From NCBI RefSeq assembly GCF_024756275.1, contig NZ_JANUGQ010000041.1, positions 1-43,113 on the forward strand: 43,113 nt of DNA, in the 5' to 3' direction. The position numbers and the translations under genes were made by a program. The notes below the pieces were generated by a model that was given only the letters and a program-made list of their open reading frames with translations, made no database searches and was not told the DNA's origin. Below are positions 33,077-42,692 of this stretch, one piece after another; within the stretch, counting starts at the first letter, position 1; each line of letters opens with the position of its first letter. The stretch is from Streptomyces pyxinae. GTDB taxonomy: Bacteria > Actinomycetota > Actinomycetes > Streptomycetales > Streptomycetaceae.

Positions 33077-33962
33077 ACGGGGGAGACCTCCGGAAAGAGC
33101 GGGACCCGACGCGAGCGGTGCGCCGGGCGGTCGTGCTCATCCTTGGTAACCCGTGCTCCCATCCCGCCTCAAACCCCCCATCTACGACATCTCGTCGTAG
33201 CGGAGCCGGTGTGACGGAGACTCTTGACGGCTCGGGCAGGGCCATACCAGCCGCCCGAAATATCCCCTGAAAGCAAGGTTTAGGGACCGGATCCCACCCA
33301 TGACCAGGCGTGGCAGGCCGCTCCTGGGCCGCCGACGCCACCGGCGCCACCGGATCCGCCGGCCGGACCGCCCCGACGCCCGCCGCCGGGCCCGGACGCC
33401 GCACTATCCCGCCTAGTACCCCTCCGGACGCCTGTGCCGCTTGTCACGGCGCCGCCCTCCGGAACGGACGCCGATTGTGGCCCGGGCCACCCCCCGACGG
33501 GCCTTATCGCCCCCGTCCCGGCCCTCCCACACCCCCTCCGTCCCCGCCCCCTGACCACGCCGAGCCCGCCCTTCGGTACGACCGGTGACCACGGGGGCCC
33601 CCGCCCGGGGCGCGGGAAGGCGCCCCGGCAAACGGGGCCGCGTGGAGCCCGGACACTCCGGGTCCCCGTAATCGCCCGGGGTCCCGGCTCGGGGCCCCGC
33701 GCCCGGTCGTCCCGTACCGTCCGTCCCCCGGGCCGCCGCCCGTTCGGCGCGCCCGGCTCTCCCGCGCACCGCTGCCCCCGCCTCCTGGGCCGGGCCGGGC
33801 CCGGGCCCGGCCCCCGGCAGTGCGGCGCCCGGCCCGGGGCCGGGGCCTCCCGCGTCCCCCGCGTCCCCTCGGTCCCAGGAGGCGGAACGGCGCGCTCCCG
33901 GGTGCCGGAACGCCGGGTCGTGCCTCCTTCCCAGCCCCCGTCACCGCCGCCATCCTGCCCCC
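33077..33962. other. 886-bp divergent gap between the M23 and dacB genes
   Basis: The first ~220 bp is of ordinary composition and should hold the M23 promoter; it contains the dyad at 33182-33200. From ~33300 to 33960 it is extremely GC-rich, with nested CCGGGCCCGG palindromes near 33780-33830. Open frames exist on both strands but lack family features, ribosome-binding sites or natural protein composition. I see no gene. Confidence 0.55.
33182..33200. promoter_or_regulatory. inverted repeat upstream of the M23 gene
   Basis: CTACGAC-ATCTC-GTCGTAG, perfect 7-bp arms, ~106 bp upstream of the M23 start. The TAC...GTA half-sites are reminiscent of BlaI/MecI-type operators. The binding protein is not identified. 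Confidence 0.5.
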
Positions 33963-35606
33963 ATGAAGAGACAGCGACGCACGAGCGCAGGTCCGACACT
34001 CCCGGTCACCGCCCGGGGCGTCTCCCCCCGCCGGGCCGCCCCCGGGGCGGTGCTCGGGCTGGTTCTGGGCCTGATCGCCCTGGTCGCCCTCGGCGGCGCC
34101 GCGCCCGCCGGGGCCGGGCCCGCCGACGGCGGGCTGAAGGGCGCCATCGACGCCATCCTCGCCGACCCCCGGCTGGACGGCGGGGCGGCCGGAGTGGTGA
34201 TCGCGGACGCCACCACCGGCGAGACCCTCTACCAGCACGACGGCGGCGACCGGCTGATGCCCGCCTCCAACACCAAGCTCGTCACCTCGGCCGCCGCCAT
34301 GGCGCTGCTCGGGCCGGACCACCGGTTCCGCACCGAGGTGCTGGCCGTCGGCGCGCGGCGGGGCTCCACCCTCCGCGGCGACCTCTATCTGCGCGGCGGC
34401 GGGGACCCCACCCTGCTGGCCCGGGACTACGCCGGGCTGGCCGAGCAGGTGGCGGCGGCCGGGATCACCCGGGTGACCGGGCGGCTGGTGGCCGACGACA
34501 CCCGCTTCGACGACCGGCGGCTCGGCCGCTCCTGGGCCGCCGACGACGAGTCCGCGTACTACGAGGCGCCCATCTCCGCGCTCACCCTCGCCCCGGACAC
34601 CGACTACGACGCCGGCACCGTCGTCGTGGAGACCGCCCCCGGGCCCCGCGAGGGCAGCCGCCCCCGGGTCACCCTCACCCCGGCCAACCACCGGGTACGC
34701 GTCGAGAACCTGGCCCGCACCCTCCCGGCCGGGCGGCCGGCGACCCTGGCGGTCGAGCGCCGGCACGGCTCCGACACCCTCGTCGTCACCGGCGGCCTTC
34801 CGCTCGGTGCCGCCCCCGGCAAGGAGTGGATCGCCGTCCAGGACCCGACCGGCTACGCCACCTCCGTCTTCGCCGGCGCCCTCGCCGCCCGGGGCATACG
34901 GGTCGTCGGCCCGGTCCGCCTCGGCGTCCGCACCCCGGCCGGCGCCACCGCCGTCGCCGCGCACGACTCCATGCCGCTGCGCGAACTGCTGCGCCCCTTC
35001 ATGAAGCTGTCCAACAACATGCACGCCGAGGCGCTGACCAAGGCCATGGGCGTCCGCACCGCCGACCGGGGCGACTGGTCCGCCGGGCTCGCCGCCGTCG
35101 GCGGCTACCTCCGCACCGAGGGCGTGGACACCGGCGCCCTCCGCCAGGTGGACGGCTCGGGCCTCTCCCGGATGAACGTCTTCCCCGCCGGTCAGCTCGC
35201 CCGGCTGCTGCTCGCCGTCCAGGACGCCCCCTGGTTCACCGACTGGTACGCCGCCCTGCCGGTGGCCTGCGCCCAGGACCGGATGGTCGGCGGCACCCTG
35301 CGCTCCCGGATGTGCGCCACCCCGGCGGCGCTCAACGCCCATGCCAAGACCGGCTCGCTGACCGGGGCCTCGGCGCTCTCCGGCTATGTCACCGACGCCA
35401 AGGGCCGCCGGCTGGTCTTCAGCGTCGTCCTCAACAACTTCCTCGCCGACTCGGTGAAGGGCGTGGAGGACGCCGTCGTGGTCACCCTGGCCTCCTCCGA
35501 CACGGCCGGCGGCACCATCGCCACCGTCCGCCCGCCCCGCACCCGGAGCGCGGAGCCGGCCGCCGGCGGCCTGGAGTGCTCCTGGCACAAACCGGCCCCC
35601 TGCTGA
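33963..35606 (+). CDS. dacB: D-alanyl-D-alanine carboxypeptidase/endopeptidase (peptidase S13, PBP4 type)
   Basis: 547 residues. A signal peptide or anchor covers ~1-52 (hydrophobic GAVLGLVLGLIALVALGGAAPAGA). The three penicillin-binding motifs are present: SNTK (Ser102, Lys105), SNN (350-352) and KTGS (from Lys462). A large insert between the first two motifs is typical of class C PBP4/DacB. It trims or cuts peptidoglycan peptides outside the cell. The ATG at 33963 is the likely start; CATCCT lies 6 nt upstream but is a weak -10 candidate, and no strong ribosome-binding site is present. It converges with clpC. Confidence 0.94.
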   Translation: MKRQRRTSAGPTLPVTARGVSPRRAAPGAVLGLVLGLIALVALGGAAPAGAGPADGGLKGAIDAILADPRLDGGAAGVVIADATTGETLYQHDGGDRLMPASNTKLVTSAAAMALLGPDHRFRTEVLAVGARRGSTLRGDLYLRGGGDPTLLARDYAGLAEQVAAAGITRVTGRLVADDTRFDDRRLGRSWAADDESAYYEAPISALTLAPDTDYDAGTVVVETAPGPREGSRPRVTLTPANHRVRVENLARTLPAGRPATLAVERRHGSDTLVVTGGLPLGAAPGKEWIAVQDPTGYATSVFAGALAARGIRVVGPVRLGVRTPAGATAVAAHDSMPLRELLRPFMKLSNNMHAEALTKAMGVRTADRGDWSAGLAAVGGYLRTEGVDTGALRQVDGSGLSRMNVFPAGQLARLLLAVQDAPWFTDWYAALPVACAQDRMVGGTLRSRMCATPAALNAHAKTGSLTGASALSGYVTDAKGRRLVFSVVLNNFLADSVKGVEDAVVVTLASSDTAGGTIATVRPPRTRSAEPAAGGLECSWHKPAPC

Positions 35607-35674
35607 TCCCGCCCCGCCCGCGGGCCCGGAGGCCTGGCACACGGGACCCGGGGACCGGCCCCCCGGGCACGGCA

Positions 35675-35725
35675 AAGGGCCGGCCCCGGTCCGTACATCT
35701 GCTGTACGAACCGGGGCCGGCCCTT
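35675..35725. terminator. bidirectional terminator shared by dacB and clpC
   Basis: 22-nt arms (35675-35696 and 35704-35725) pair with a single C/A mismatch around a 7-nt loop. It starts with AA and ends with TT, so each direction has a small U-tail. It lies midway between the two convergent stop codons. Confidence 0.9.
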
Positions 35726-35776
35726 CGGTCACGCGCCCCGCGCCGGGTCCGGCGGACCCGGCACCGGTGTCCGGCC

Positions 35777-38299
<2,523 letters not shown>

Positions 38300-38731
38300 C
38301 GTTAATCGCTCCTCAGAGCGGTCAGGCAGTAAGGGGTCGGTCCCCTCCCTGTCCTTCCGCAGCTTAGTCCCGCAAGCGGGGACCGCTCATTCCAACTGCC
38401 GACACCCGTCGCTGGCCTCCTGACCCCGAACGCCGACACCTGCTCCAACCCGATGGTGCGAGACGATGTTCCCGCAGGCCAGGCAGTCAGCCGCACCGGC
38501 ACTACGCCGATGGCGAACGTGAGACGCCCCGGGCCCGCGTGTCGCCCCCTCTCACCTAGGCATGTCCTACCCGTACGCAGGGACGGTCCATGCCGGGTAC
38601 CCCCCTCCCCTCCGCTACGGGCGAACAGCCTTGCGCTCCGCAGCATCCCGGACGCCCGCGCTCCGGGCACGGAAGGGAGCCGGGCCGGAACGTTGCGTAA
38701 CCGGGGGCGGCCCCGGGGCGTTGCCGGAGGT
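38300..38731. promoter_or_regulatory. clpC upstream region
   Basis: 432-bp divergent gap. It holds the clpC ribosome-binding site and leader, the ClgR-type box at 38613-38626, and TAGGAC/TAGGTG hexamers on the minus strand around 38558-38570 that could be -10 boxes. No gene is supported. Confidence 0.5.
38613..38626 (-). promoter_or_regulatory. ClgR-type binding box
   Basis: On the minus strand the sequence is GTTCGC-CCGTA-GCG, an exact match to the GTTCGC-N5-GCG motif described for Streptomyces ClgR, the activator of clp and lon genes. It is oriented toward clpC. Confidence 0.75.
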
Positions 38732-39364
38732 ATGCCCCGCACTGTCCCGTCGCCCCGCCTGCCGCCCGACGGCGGGGTCGCCCGGTGGTACGAGCACGAG
38801 CTCGGCTGGGCCACCGTGCCGGCCGCCGCCGTACGGGCCGGCGGGCCCGGCCGCTCCGGGGCACCCCCGGTGGCGCTGCGCACCGGGCTGCGCTTCGACG
38901 TGCTGGAGCTGCCCGCCCCGGCCGGGGAGGCCGTGCTGCGGCGGATGCCCGGCGACTGGCCGGTCGCGCTGGCGGGCCGGCGGATGCGGCTCTGGGTGGC
39001 CGCCGGGGGCGCCGACGAGCTGCCGGGGCTGCTCGACTGGCTGGAGTGGGGCGGTATCGCCCTGGACCTCGTCGCGCTGGGCGCCGGCGGCCGGACGGCC
39101 GCTCCGGTGCCGCCGGGCTGGGCCGCCTCCCGGGCGCCCGGGGCCCCCGTCTGGCTGCGGCCCCCGGTACCCGGGCGTGAGGTGGAACCGGCGCTCCCCG
39201 CGCCGATGACCCTGACCGGACCGGCCGGCGGACCGGCGGGAGCGGCCCCGGGGGGCGGTACGGTCGCCCCCTGCCTGGCGCGACTGGTGGACACGGCGGC
39301 ATCGGAATGCCACCGGATCCGGCTGCTCGGCGCGCGCGGCAATCAGCGGTTGGCGTCCTCGTAA
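38732..39364 (+). CDS. conserved Streptomyces protein of unknown function next to lsr2
   Basis: 210 residues. Recognisable parts are ARWYEHELGWATVPAAAVR, TGLRFDVLELPAPAGEAVLRRM, GGADELPGLLDWLEWGGIALDLVALGAGG and an Ala/Gly/Pro-rich C-terminus. It resembles the S. coelicolor gene beside lsr2 (SCO3374-like, from memory). The N-terminal half loosely recalls the bifunctional primase-polymerase (prim-pol) N-domain; this is not secure. The ATG at 38732 has GGAGG only 1 nt upstream, so the exact start is uncertain. Its 3' end overlaps the convergent lsr2 gene by 22 bp. Confidence 0.72.
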   Translation: MPRTVPSPRLPPDGGVARWYEHELGWATVPAAAVRAGGPGRSGAPPVALRTGLRFDVLELPAPAGEAVLRRMPGDWPVALAGRRMRLWVAAGGADELPGLLDWLEWGGIALDLVALGAGGRTAAPVPPGWAASRAPGAPVWLRPPVPGREVEPALPAPMTLTGPAGGPAGAAPGGGTVAPCLARLVDTAASECHRIRLLGARGNQRLASS

Positions 39365-39681
39365 GCCTGCTTGATATCGGCGGGCACCCGGCCGCGGTCG
39401 TTCACATTGAGGCCCTGCTCCTTGGCCCAGGCGCGAATCTTCGCGGTGTCGGGGCTGCTGCCCGAGGAAGCGCGGGTCTTGCCGCCACGCGTACCCGCAG
39501 AACGGCCACCGGTGCGCCGGCCGCCCTTGGTGTACGGCTCCAGGAGACCGCGGAGCTTGTCCGCGTTGGCGGTGGTGAGATCGATCTCGTAGCTCTTGCC
39601 GTCCAGAGCGAACGTCACTGTCTCATCGGCCTCGCCACCGTCGAGGTCGTCGACAAGAAGGACCTGAACCTTCTGCGCCAC
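39343..39681 (-). CDS. lsr2: nucleoid-associated xenogeneic silencer Lsr2
   Basis: 112 residues. The N-terminal dimer domain (VQVLLVDDLDGGEADETVTFALDGKSYEIDLTTANADKLR) is joined by a Gly/Arg/Thr linker to the C-terminal DNA-binding domain. That domain has the RGR minor-groove loop in NVNDRGRVPADIKQAYEDAN. Lsr2 binds and bridges AT-rich DNA and silences foreign and secondary-metabolism genes. The GTG at 39681 has a GAAAGGA site upstream and gives the usual AQKVQV start. It overlaps the convergent gene by 22 bp. Its upstream region is unusual (AT-rich patch then repeats). Confidence 0.97.
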   Translation of the reverse strand: MAQKVQVLLVDDLDGGEADETVTFALDGKSYEIDLTTANADKLRGLLEPYTKGGRRTGGRSAGTRGGKTRASSGSSPDTAKIRAWAKEQGLNVNDRGRVPADIKQAYEDANR

Positions 39682-39696
39682 CGGATTTCCTTTCAT

Positions 39697-40190
39697 CGAA
39701 AATGCAGTACGCGGAAAGGAAACCGCTTTTCTCCGGAAAACACAAACCCCTGAGGGAGGTTCGGAACCCGGGGAACGCGGGAAACATACGCGATTCGGAC
39801 ATAGGGATCGCCCGTACCGCCTGCGGGAACCCTACTTCCCGCGCGCACCCGGCGTACGCACCGATCCGGGCACCGGTTCTCAAGGATCCGCGAAGGGATC
39901 CGCGAAGGGGTCCTTGAAGACCGGGAGAAGGCACCGGGAGAAGGCACTGCGAGAAGGCGCCGCGAGAAGGGATCGCGGGAGGTCCGGCGGATCCCGGAGG
40001 TCCGGCGGACGTGGAGCCGCGCGGAACCGGACCGGTGAATCATCCCCGGCGAGAACGCACCACCGGAACACCCGTGCGGAACACACCGGCGGAACACCTG
40101 CGGCTCATCACACGCCCACTCCGGACCCACTTACGGGCCGCTTACCCGGCTTCCCCGGCGCGCGTCGCGGAGGCACATCACACAGGCACA
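39697..40190. other. lsr2 upstream intergenic region
   Basis: About 490 bp without a gene. 39695-39760 is AT-rich for this genome, with A and T runs and a small dyad TTTTC-TCCG-GAAAA (39738-39751). This is probably the lsr2 promoter/leader and a natural Lsr2 target. 39884-40102 is a chain of tandem repeats. The right end abuts the GNAT stop codon. Confidence 0.55.
39884..40102. repeat. four adjacent tandem-repeat families
   Basis: In order: GGATCCGCGAAG twice (39884-39907); CCGGGAGAAGGCA-type 13-mers four times (39921-39972); GGAGGTCCGGCGGATCCC about 1.8 times (39978-40010); GCGGAACACACCG-type units about three times (40060-40102). Each family has its own unit length, all within 220 bp. Confidence 0.85.
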
Positions 40191-40745
40191 TCACAGCCGC
40201 AGAAGCATCCGGCTGTTGCCCAAGGTGTTCGGCTTCACTCGTTCGAGGCCCAGGAACTCGGCGACCCCCTCGTCATAGGAACGCAGCAGCTCACTGTAGA
40301 CATCTCCGTCGACCGGCGTCTCACCGATCTCGGTGAAGCCGTACTTCGTGAAGAAGTCGACTTCGAAGGTCAGGCAGAATACCCGGCGCACCCCGAGCCA
40401 GCGGGCGGTGTGCAGCAACTTGTCCAGTACGCGATGGCCGATGCCCGCGCCCCGGACGGCCGGGTCCACCGCCAGCGTGCGGACTTCGGCGAGGTCTTCC
40501 CACATCACATGCAGGGCGCCGCATCCCACGACCGTGGCGTCGGTGTCGCGTTCCGCCACCCAGAACTCCTGGATGTCCTCGTAAAGGGTGACCGTCGCTT
40601 TGTCGAGCAGGATGCCTTCGGCCACGTACGGATCGACGAGCCGGCGGATCGCCGCCACATCACCGGTACGGGCCCGCCGGACGGTCACGGCATTCGCCGC
40701 GGCGAGGGCTTCGGGTGAGGGGGGCGGAAGCGCGGATGTCGGCAT
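40191..40745 (-). CDS. GNAT acetyltransferase, N-acetylglutamate synthase-like
   Basis: 184 residues. GNAT fold with VTVRRARTGDVAAIRRLV at the start, the acetyl-CoA loop VDPAVRGAGIGHRVLDKLL, and RVFCLTFEVDFFTKYGFTEIGE, which matches the short actinobacterial ArgA-type amino-acid N-acetyltransferase. By homology it would acetylate glutamate as the first step of arginine synthesis, though many GNATs differ in substrate. The ATG at 40745 has no ribosome-binding site; TAACGT lies 6 nt upstream. The blaI-type gene ends 9 bp upstream in the same direction, so a read-through operon is also possible. Confidence 0.87.
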   Translation of the reverse strand: MPTSALPPPSPEALAAANAVTVRRARTGDVAAIRRLVDPYVAEGILLDKATVTLYEDIQEFWVAERDTDATVVGCGALHVMWEDLAEVRTLAVDPAVRGAGIGHRVLDKLLHTARWLGVRRVFCLTFEVDFFTKYGFTEIGETPVDGDVYSELLRSYDEGVAEFLGLERVKPNTLGNSRMLLRL

Positions 40746-40751
40746 GACAGG

Positions 40752-40757
40752 ACGTTA
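40752..40757 (-). promoter_or_regulatory. -10 element for a leaderless mRNA, overlapping a stop codon
   Basis: TAACGT on the minus strand, 6 nt before the GNAT ATG. Its first three bases are the TAA stop codon of the upstream repressor gene. Confidence 0.5.
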
Positions 40758-41270
40758 TCGCCCCGCCGCGGTCCCGTCGCCGGCCCCCTCGGCGGACTCC
40801 CCGCCGGATTGCGGCGGCGGTTCTTCCCGTTCCCCCGGCTCTTCGGGTTCTCCCGGTCCTTCCGGTTCTTCCGGCGCGCGCCGGAGCGGTTCCCCGGGTT
40901 CCGGGAGGACGTCGCCCTGGACGATCCGGACCGCGGCGCCGAGGGCCTCCCGCTGCTCGGCCGACATCATGCCGAAGAAGGCGACAAGAGCCGCGGCCGG
41001 GTTGTCGCTCTTCGACCAGGCCTCGTTCATCAGTGCGGCCGAGTAGGCGGCCCGTGTGGAGACGGCGGTATATCGATAGGCGCGCCCGGAGACTTCCCTG
41101 CGCACCCAGCCCTTCTGATGGAGGTTGTCCATCACCGTCATGACCGTGGTGTAGGCGATCGACCGTTCCCGCTGGAGATCCTCCAGGACTTCTCGAACGG
41201 TCACGGGGCGGTTCCATTGCCAGACGCGCGTCATCACGGCGTCTTCGAGCTCTCCCAATTGACGGGGCAC
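40755..41270 (-). CDS. BlaI/MecI/CopY-family transcriptional repressor
   Basis: 171 residues. Winged helix ~1-75: LGELEDAVMTRVWQWNRPVTVREVLEDLQRERSIAYTTVMTVMDNLHQKGWVRRE, with the AYTTVMT-MDNL recognition helix of the family. A dimer segment follows to ~130. The tail (~130-171) is Glu/Pro/Gly-rich with EEPEGPGEPEEPGE repeats, not found in BlaI proper. BlaI repressors are normally inactivated by a membrane BlaR-type protease, but none is encoded nearby. The GTG at 41270 has TATGGT 6 nt upstream and no ribosome-binding site. Confidence 0.9.
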   Translation of the reverse strand: MPRQLGELEDAVMTRVWQWNRPVTVREVLEDLQRERSIAYTTVMTVMDNLHQKGWVRREVSGRAYRYTAVSTRAAYSAALMNEAWSKSDNPAAALVAFFGMMSAEQREALGAAVRIVQGDVLPEPGEPLRRAPEEPEGPGEPEEPGEREEPPPQSGGESAEGAGDGTAAGR

Positions 41271-41276
41271 ATCGCC

Positions 41277-41282
41277 ACCATA
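41277..41282 (-). promoter_or_regulatory. -10 element for a leaderless mRNA
   Basis: TATGGT on the minus strand, 6 nt before the GTG at 41270. Confidence 0.6.
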
Positions 41283-41318
41283 AGGGGAGAAGAGGGAATG
41301 ACTAGCTATTGACGTAAC

Positions 41319-41352
41319 AAAAAGGACGTACGACTGGAAGAAGCCGTACGCC
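41319..41352 (-). terminator. intrinsic terminator with U-tract
   Basis: On the minus strand a stem of GGCGTACG against CGTACGTCC (one bulge) is followed at once by TTTTTG. It ends the transcript of the small gene at 41440-41625 before the repressor promoter. It is the most classical rho-independent terminator in the window. Confidence 0.75.
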
Positions 41353-41439
41353 CTCTCCCCGCCGGCCGGACGGGGCGGTCCACCCCCGGGGCCGGCCGGG
41401 CGGGACGCCCCCGCGACCGGTGGGGCCGGGCGTCCGCCG

Positions 41440-41625
41440 TCAGACCTGCCGGGCGGGGGTCCCGTCGGCCTGGCGAGCGGACTCGGCGCGGGCCAGGGCC
41501 GCGTCCACGGCCGCGTCCTCCTTGGCCTTGTTCGGTCCGCCCTGGCTCTTGATGATCGTCACGACGAGGCCGATGAAGAAGGCGGCCATCACCACGGGGG
41601 GAGTGAGCGCGGCTACGTATTCCAT
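41440..41625 (-). CDS. small single-pass membrane protein
   Basis: 61 residues. One helix at about 6-26 (LTPPVVMAAFFIGLVVTIIK) is followed by a charged, probably helical tail (NKAKEDAAVDAALARAESARQADG). The family is not recognised; size and layout recall small membrane modulators. The ATG at 41625 has TACTCT 7 nt upstream and no ribosome-binding site. It sits 50 bp downstream of the next gene on the same strand and has its own terminator. Confidence 0.72.
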   Translation of the reverse strand: MEYVAALTPPVVMAAFFIGLVVTIIKSQGGPNKAKEDAAVDAALARAESARQADGTPARQV

Positions 41626-41632
41626 GCCGTCC

Positions 41633-41638
41633 AGAGTA
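41633..41638 (-). promoter_or_regulatory. -10 element for a leaderless mRNA
   Basis: TACTCT on the minus strand, 7 nt before the ATG at 41625. Confidence 0.55.
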
Positions 41639-41675
41639 GCCAGACCGGGCCGGGACGGACCGCCGGGTCCGGGCT

Positions 41676-42317
41676 TCAGCCCGCCCGGCGCTCCCCGGGC
41701 GGCGGGGGCGGAGCGGGGCGGCGGGGCGGGAAGACCTCGGTCGGCTTGGGCACCGGGCGCTCGGCGGGCCGCGGGGAGGAGGGCGGCGCCGGCGGCGCGG
41801 GACGGGGCCGGCGCCGCTCGTCCCCCGGGTCGCCCGGCTCGCCGGAGCTCTTCGACCCCCTGGCCCCGCCGCCGGCCAGGGCCAGCAGCCGGGAGCGCGG
41901 AGCGGGCGGGGTGCGGCGGCCGGAGAGCCGGGCCCGCAGCGACCGCTCGGCCAGCACCTGGCACTGTTCGAGCAGCGCCGCACCGGCCGGCCGGCCCCGC
42001 AGGGTGCGCAGCGCGGCCAGATCCTCGGCCCCCGGGACATGACCGGCGGCCAGGGCGTCCTGGAGCAGCTCCAGATAGCCGGTGGCCGCACCGGGCAGCG
42101 CGTCCCGGTAGCGGGCCAGGTCCGCGAGGAGGAACGCGCGCAGCCGGCCGGCCTCGCGGGTCGCCTCGTCCACCGAGTCCGCGAGCCGCAGACAGCCCCG
42201 GACGTCCTCGTCGTCGAGCGGTTGCGGGTACAGGGCATGCGCGAGGGCCCGGCGCAGCACACTCAACTCGTCTGCGCTGAACGCCAGGCCGCCGCGGGAT
42301 CCGTAGGGCGTGGGCAT
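41676..42317 (-). CDS. conserved helical protein with Pro-rich tail, function unknown
   Basis: 213 residues. The first ~140 are predicted helical: LAFSADELSVLRRALAHALYPQ, CLRLADSVDEATREAGRLRAFLLADLARYRDALPGAATGYLELLQDAL, LEQCQVLAERSLRARL. The rest is Pro/Arg/Gly-rich and probably disordered. No signal peptide, membrane helix or catalytic motif is seen. The ATG at 42317 is preferred over 42356 because TATCGT lies 6 nt upstream. It is followed on the same strand by the small membrane gene. Confidence 0.75.
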   Translation of the reverse strand: MPTPYGSRGGLAFSADELSVLRRALAHALYPQPLDDEDVRGCLRLADSVDEATREAGRLRAFLLADLARYRDALPGAATGYLELLQDALAAGHVPGAEDLAALRTLRGRPAGAALLEQCQVLAERSLRARLSGRRTPPAPRSRLLALAGGGARGSKSSGEPGDPGDERRRPRPAPPAPPSSPRPAERPVPKPTEVFPPRRPAPPPPPGERRAG

Positions 42318-42323
42318 GGCCCG

Positions 42324-42329
42324 ACGATA
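42324..42329 (-). promoter_or_regulatory. -10 element for a leaderless mRNA
   Basis: TATCGT on the minus strand, 6 nt before the ATG at 42317. Confidence 0.55.
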
Positions 42330-42443
42330 CGGCCCAAGCGGACAAAATATGCCCAATAGTGATCCCCTGGGCGCGCCGAAACCGCCCGGCGTCGGAGAAG
42401 CACGAACGCCGGGCGGGGCTGGGGACGGGGCGTGGGAGAGGCG

Positions 42444-42692
42444 TCAGCCCACGCGGCCGACGTGCTCCACCGTGATGACGACGGGCTTGTTCCGCTTGAT
42501 GACGTAGACGACCCGGTACCGACCGATGTGGATGCGGAAGCGGTCGGGTCCCCAGGGGCGCGCTCCGGCCGGCCGGGGATCGCGTAAGAGCAGTGCGACG
42601 CTGTCGAAGACCTGGTCCGCGCCGCCCGGGTCGTCCTTGGCGAAGCCGGCCAGTGCCGCGCGTGCCGCCGGGACCCAGGTGACCCCGCTCAT
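42444..42692 (-). CDS. RelE/ParE-family toxin
   Basis: 82 residues, the usual size. VTWVPAARAALAGFAKDDP is the first helix region. DPRPAGARPWGPDRFRIHIGRYRVVYVIKRNKPVVITVEHVGRVG is the core sheet with the R-hRIHhGdYRVVY pattern of RelE-type proteins. RelE members cut mRNA on the ribosome and ParE members poison gyrase; the basic strand and terminal H-V-x-R-V favour RelE. The ATG at 42692 overlaps the antitoxin stop by 4 bp, so they are coupled. Confidence 0.92.
   Translation of the reverse strand: MSGVTWVPAARAALAGFAKDDPGGADQVFDSVALLLRDPRPAGARPWGPDRFRIHIGRYRVVYVIKRNKPVVITVEHVGRVG

Noticed and set aside
32841..33300. A c-di-AMP (ydaO) riboswitch before the M23 peptidase gene
   Set aside because: I looked because disA is in the window and such switches control wall hydrolases in Streptomyces, but I could not find the conserved core sequences. 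An Rfam covariance scan would settle it.
41306..42262. 318-codon minus-strand frame overlapping the genes at 41440 and 41676
   Set aside because: Different frame from the two genes, Arg/Pro/Ser-rich, no domains.
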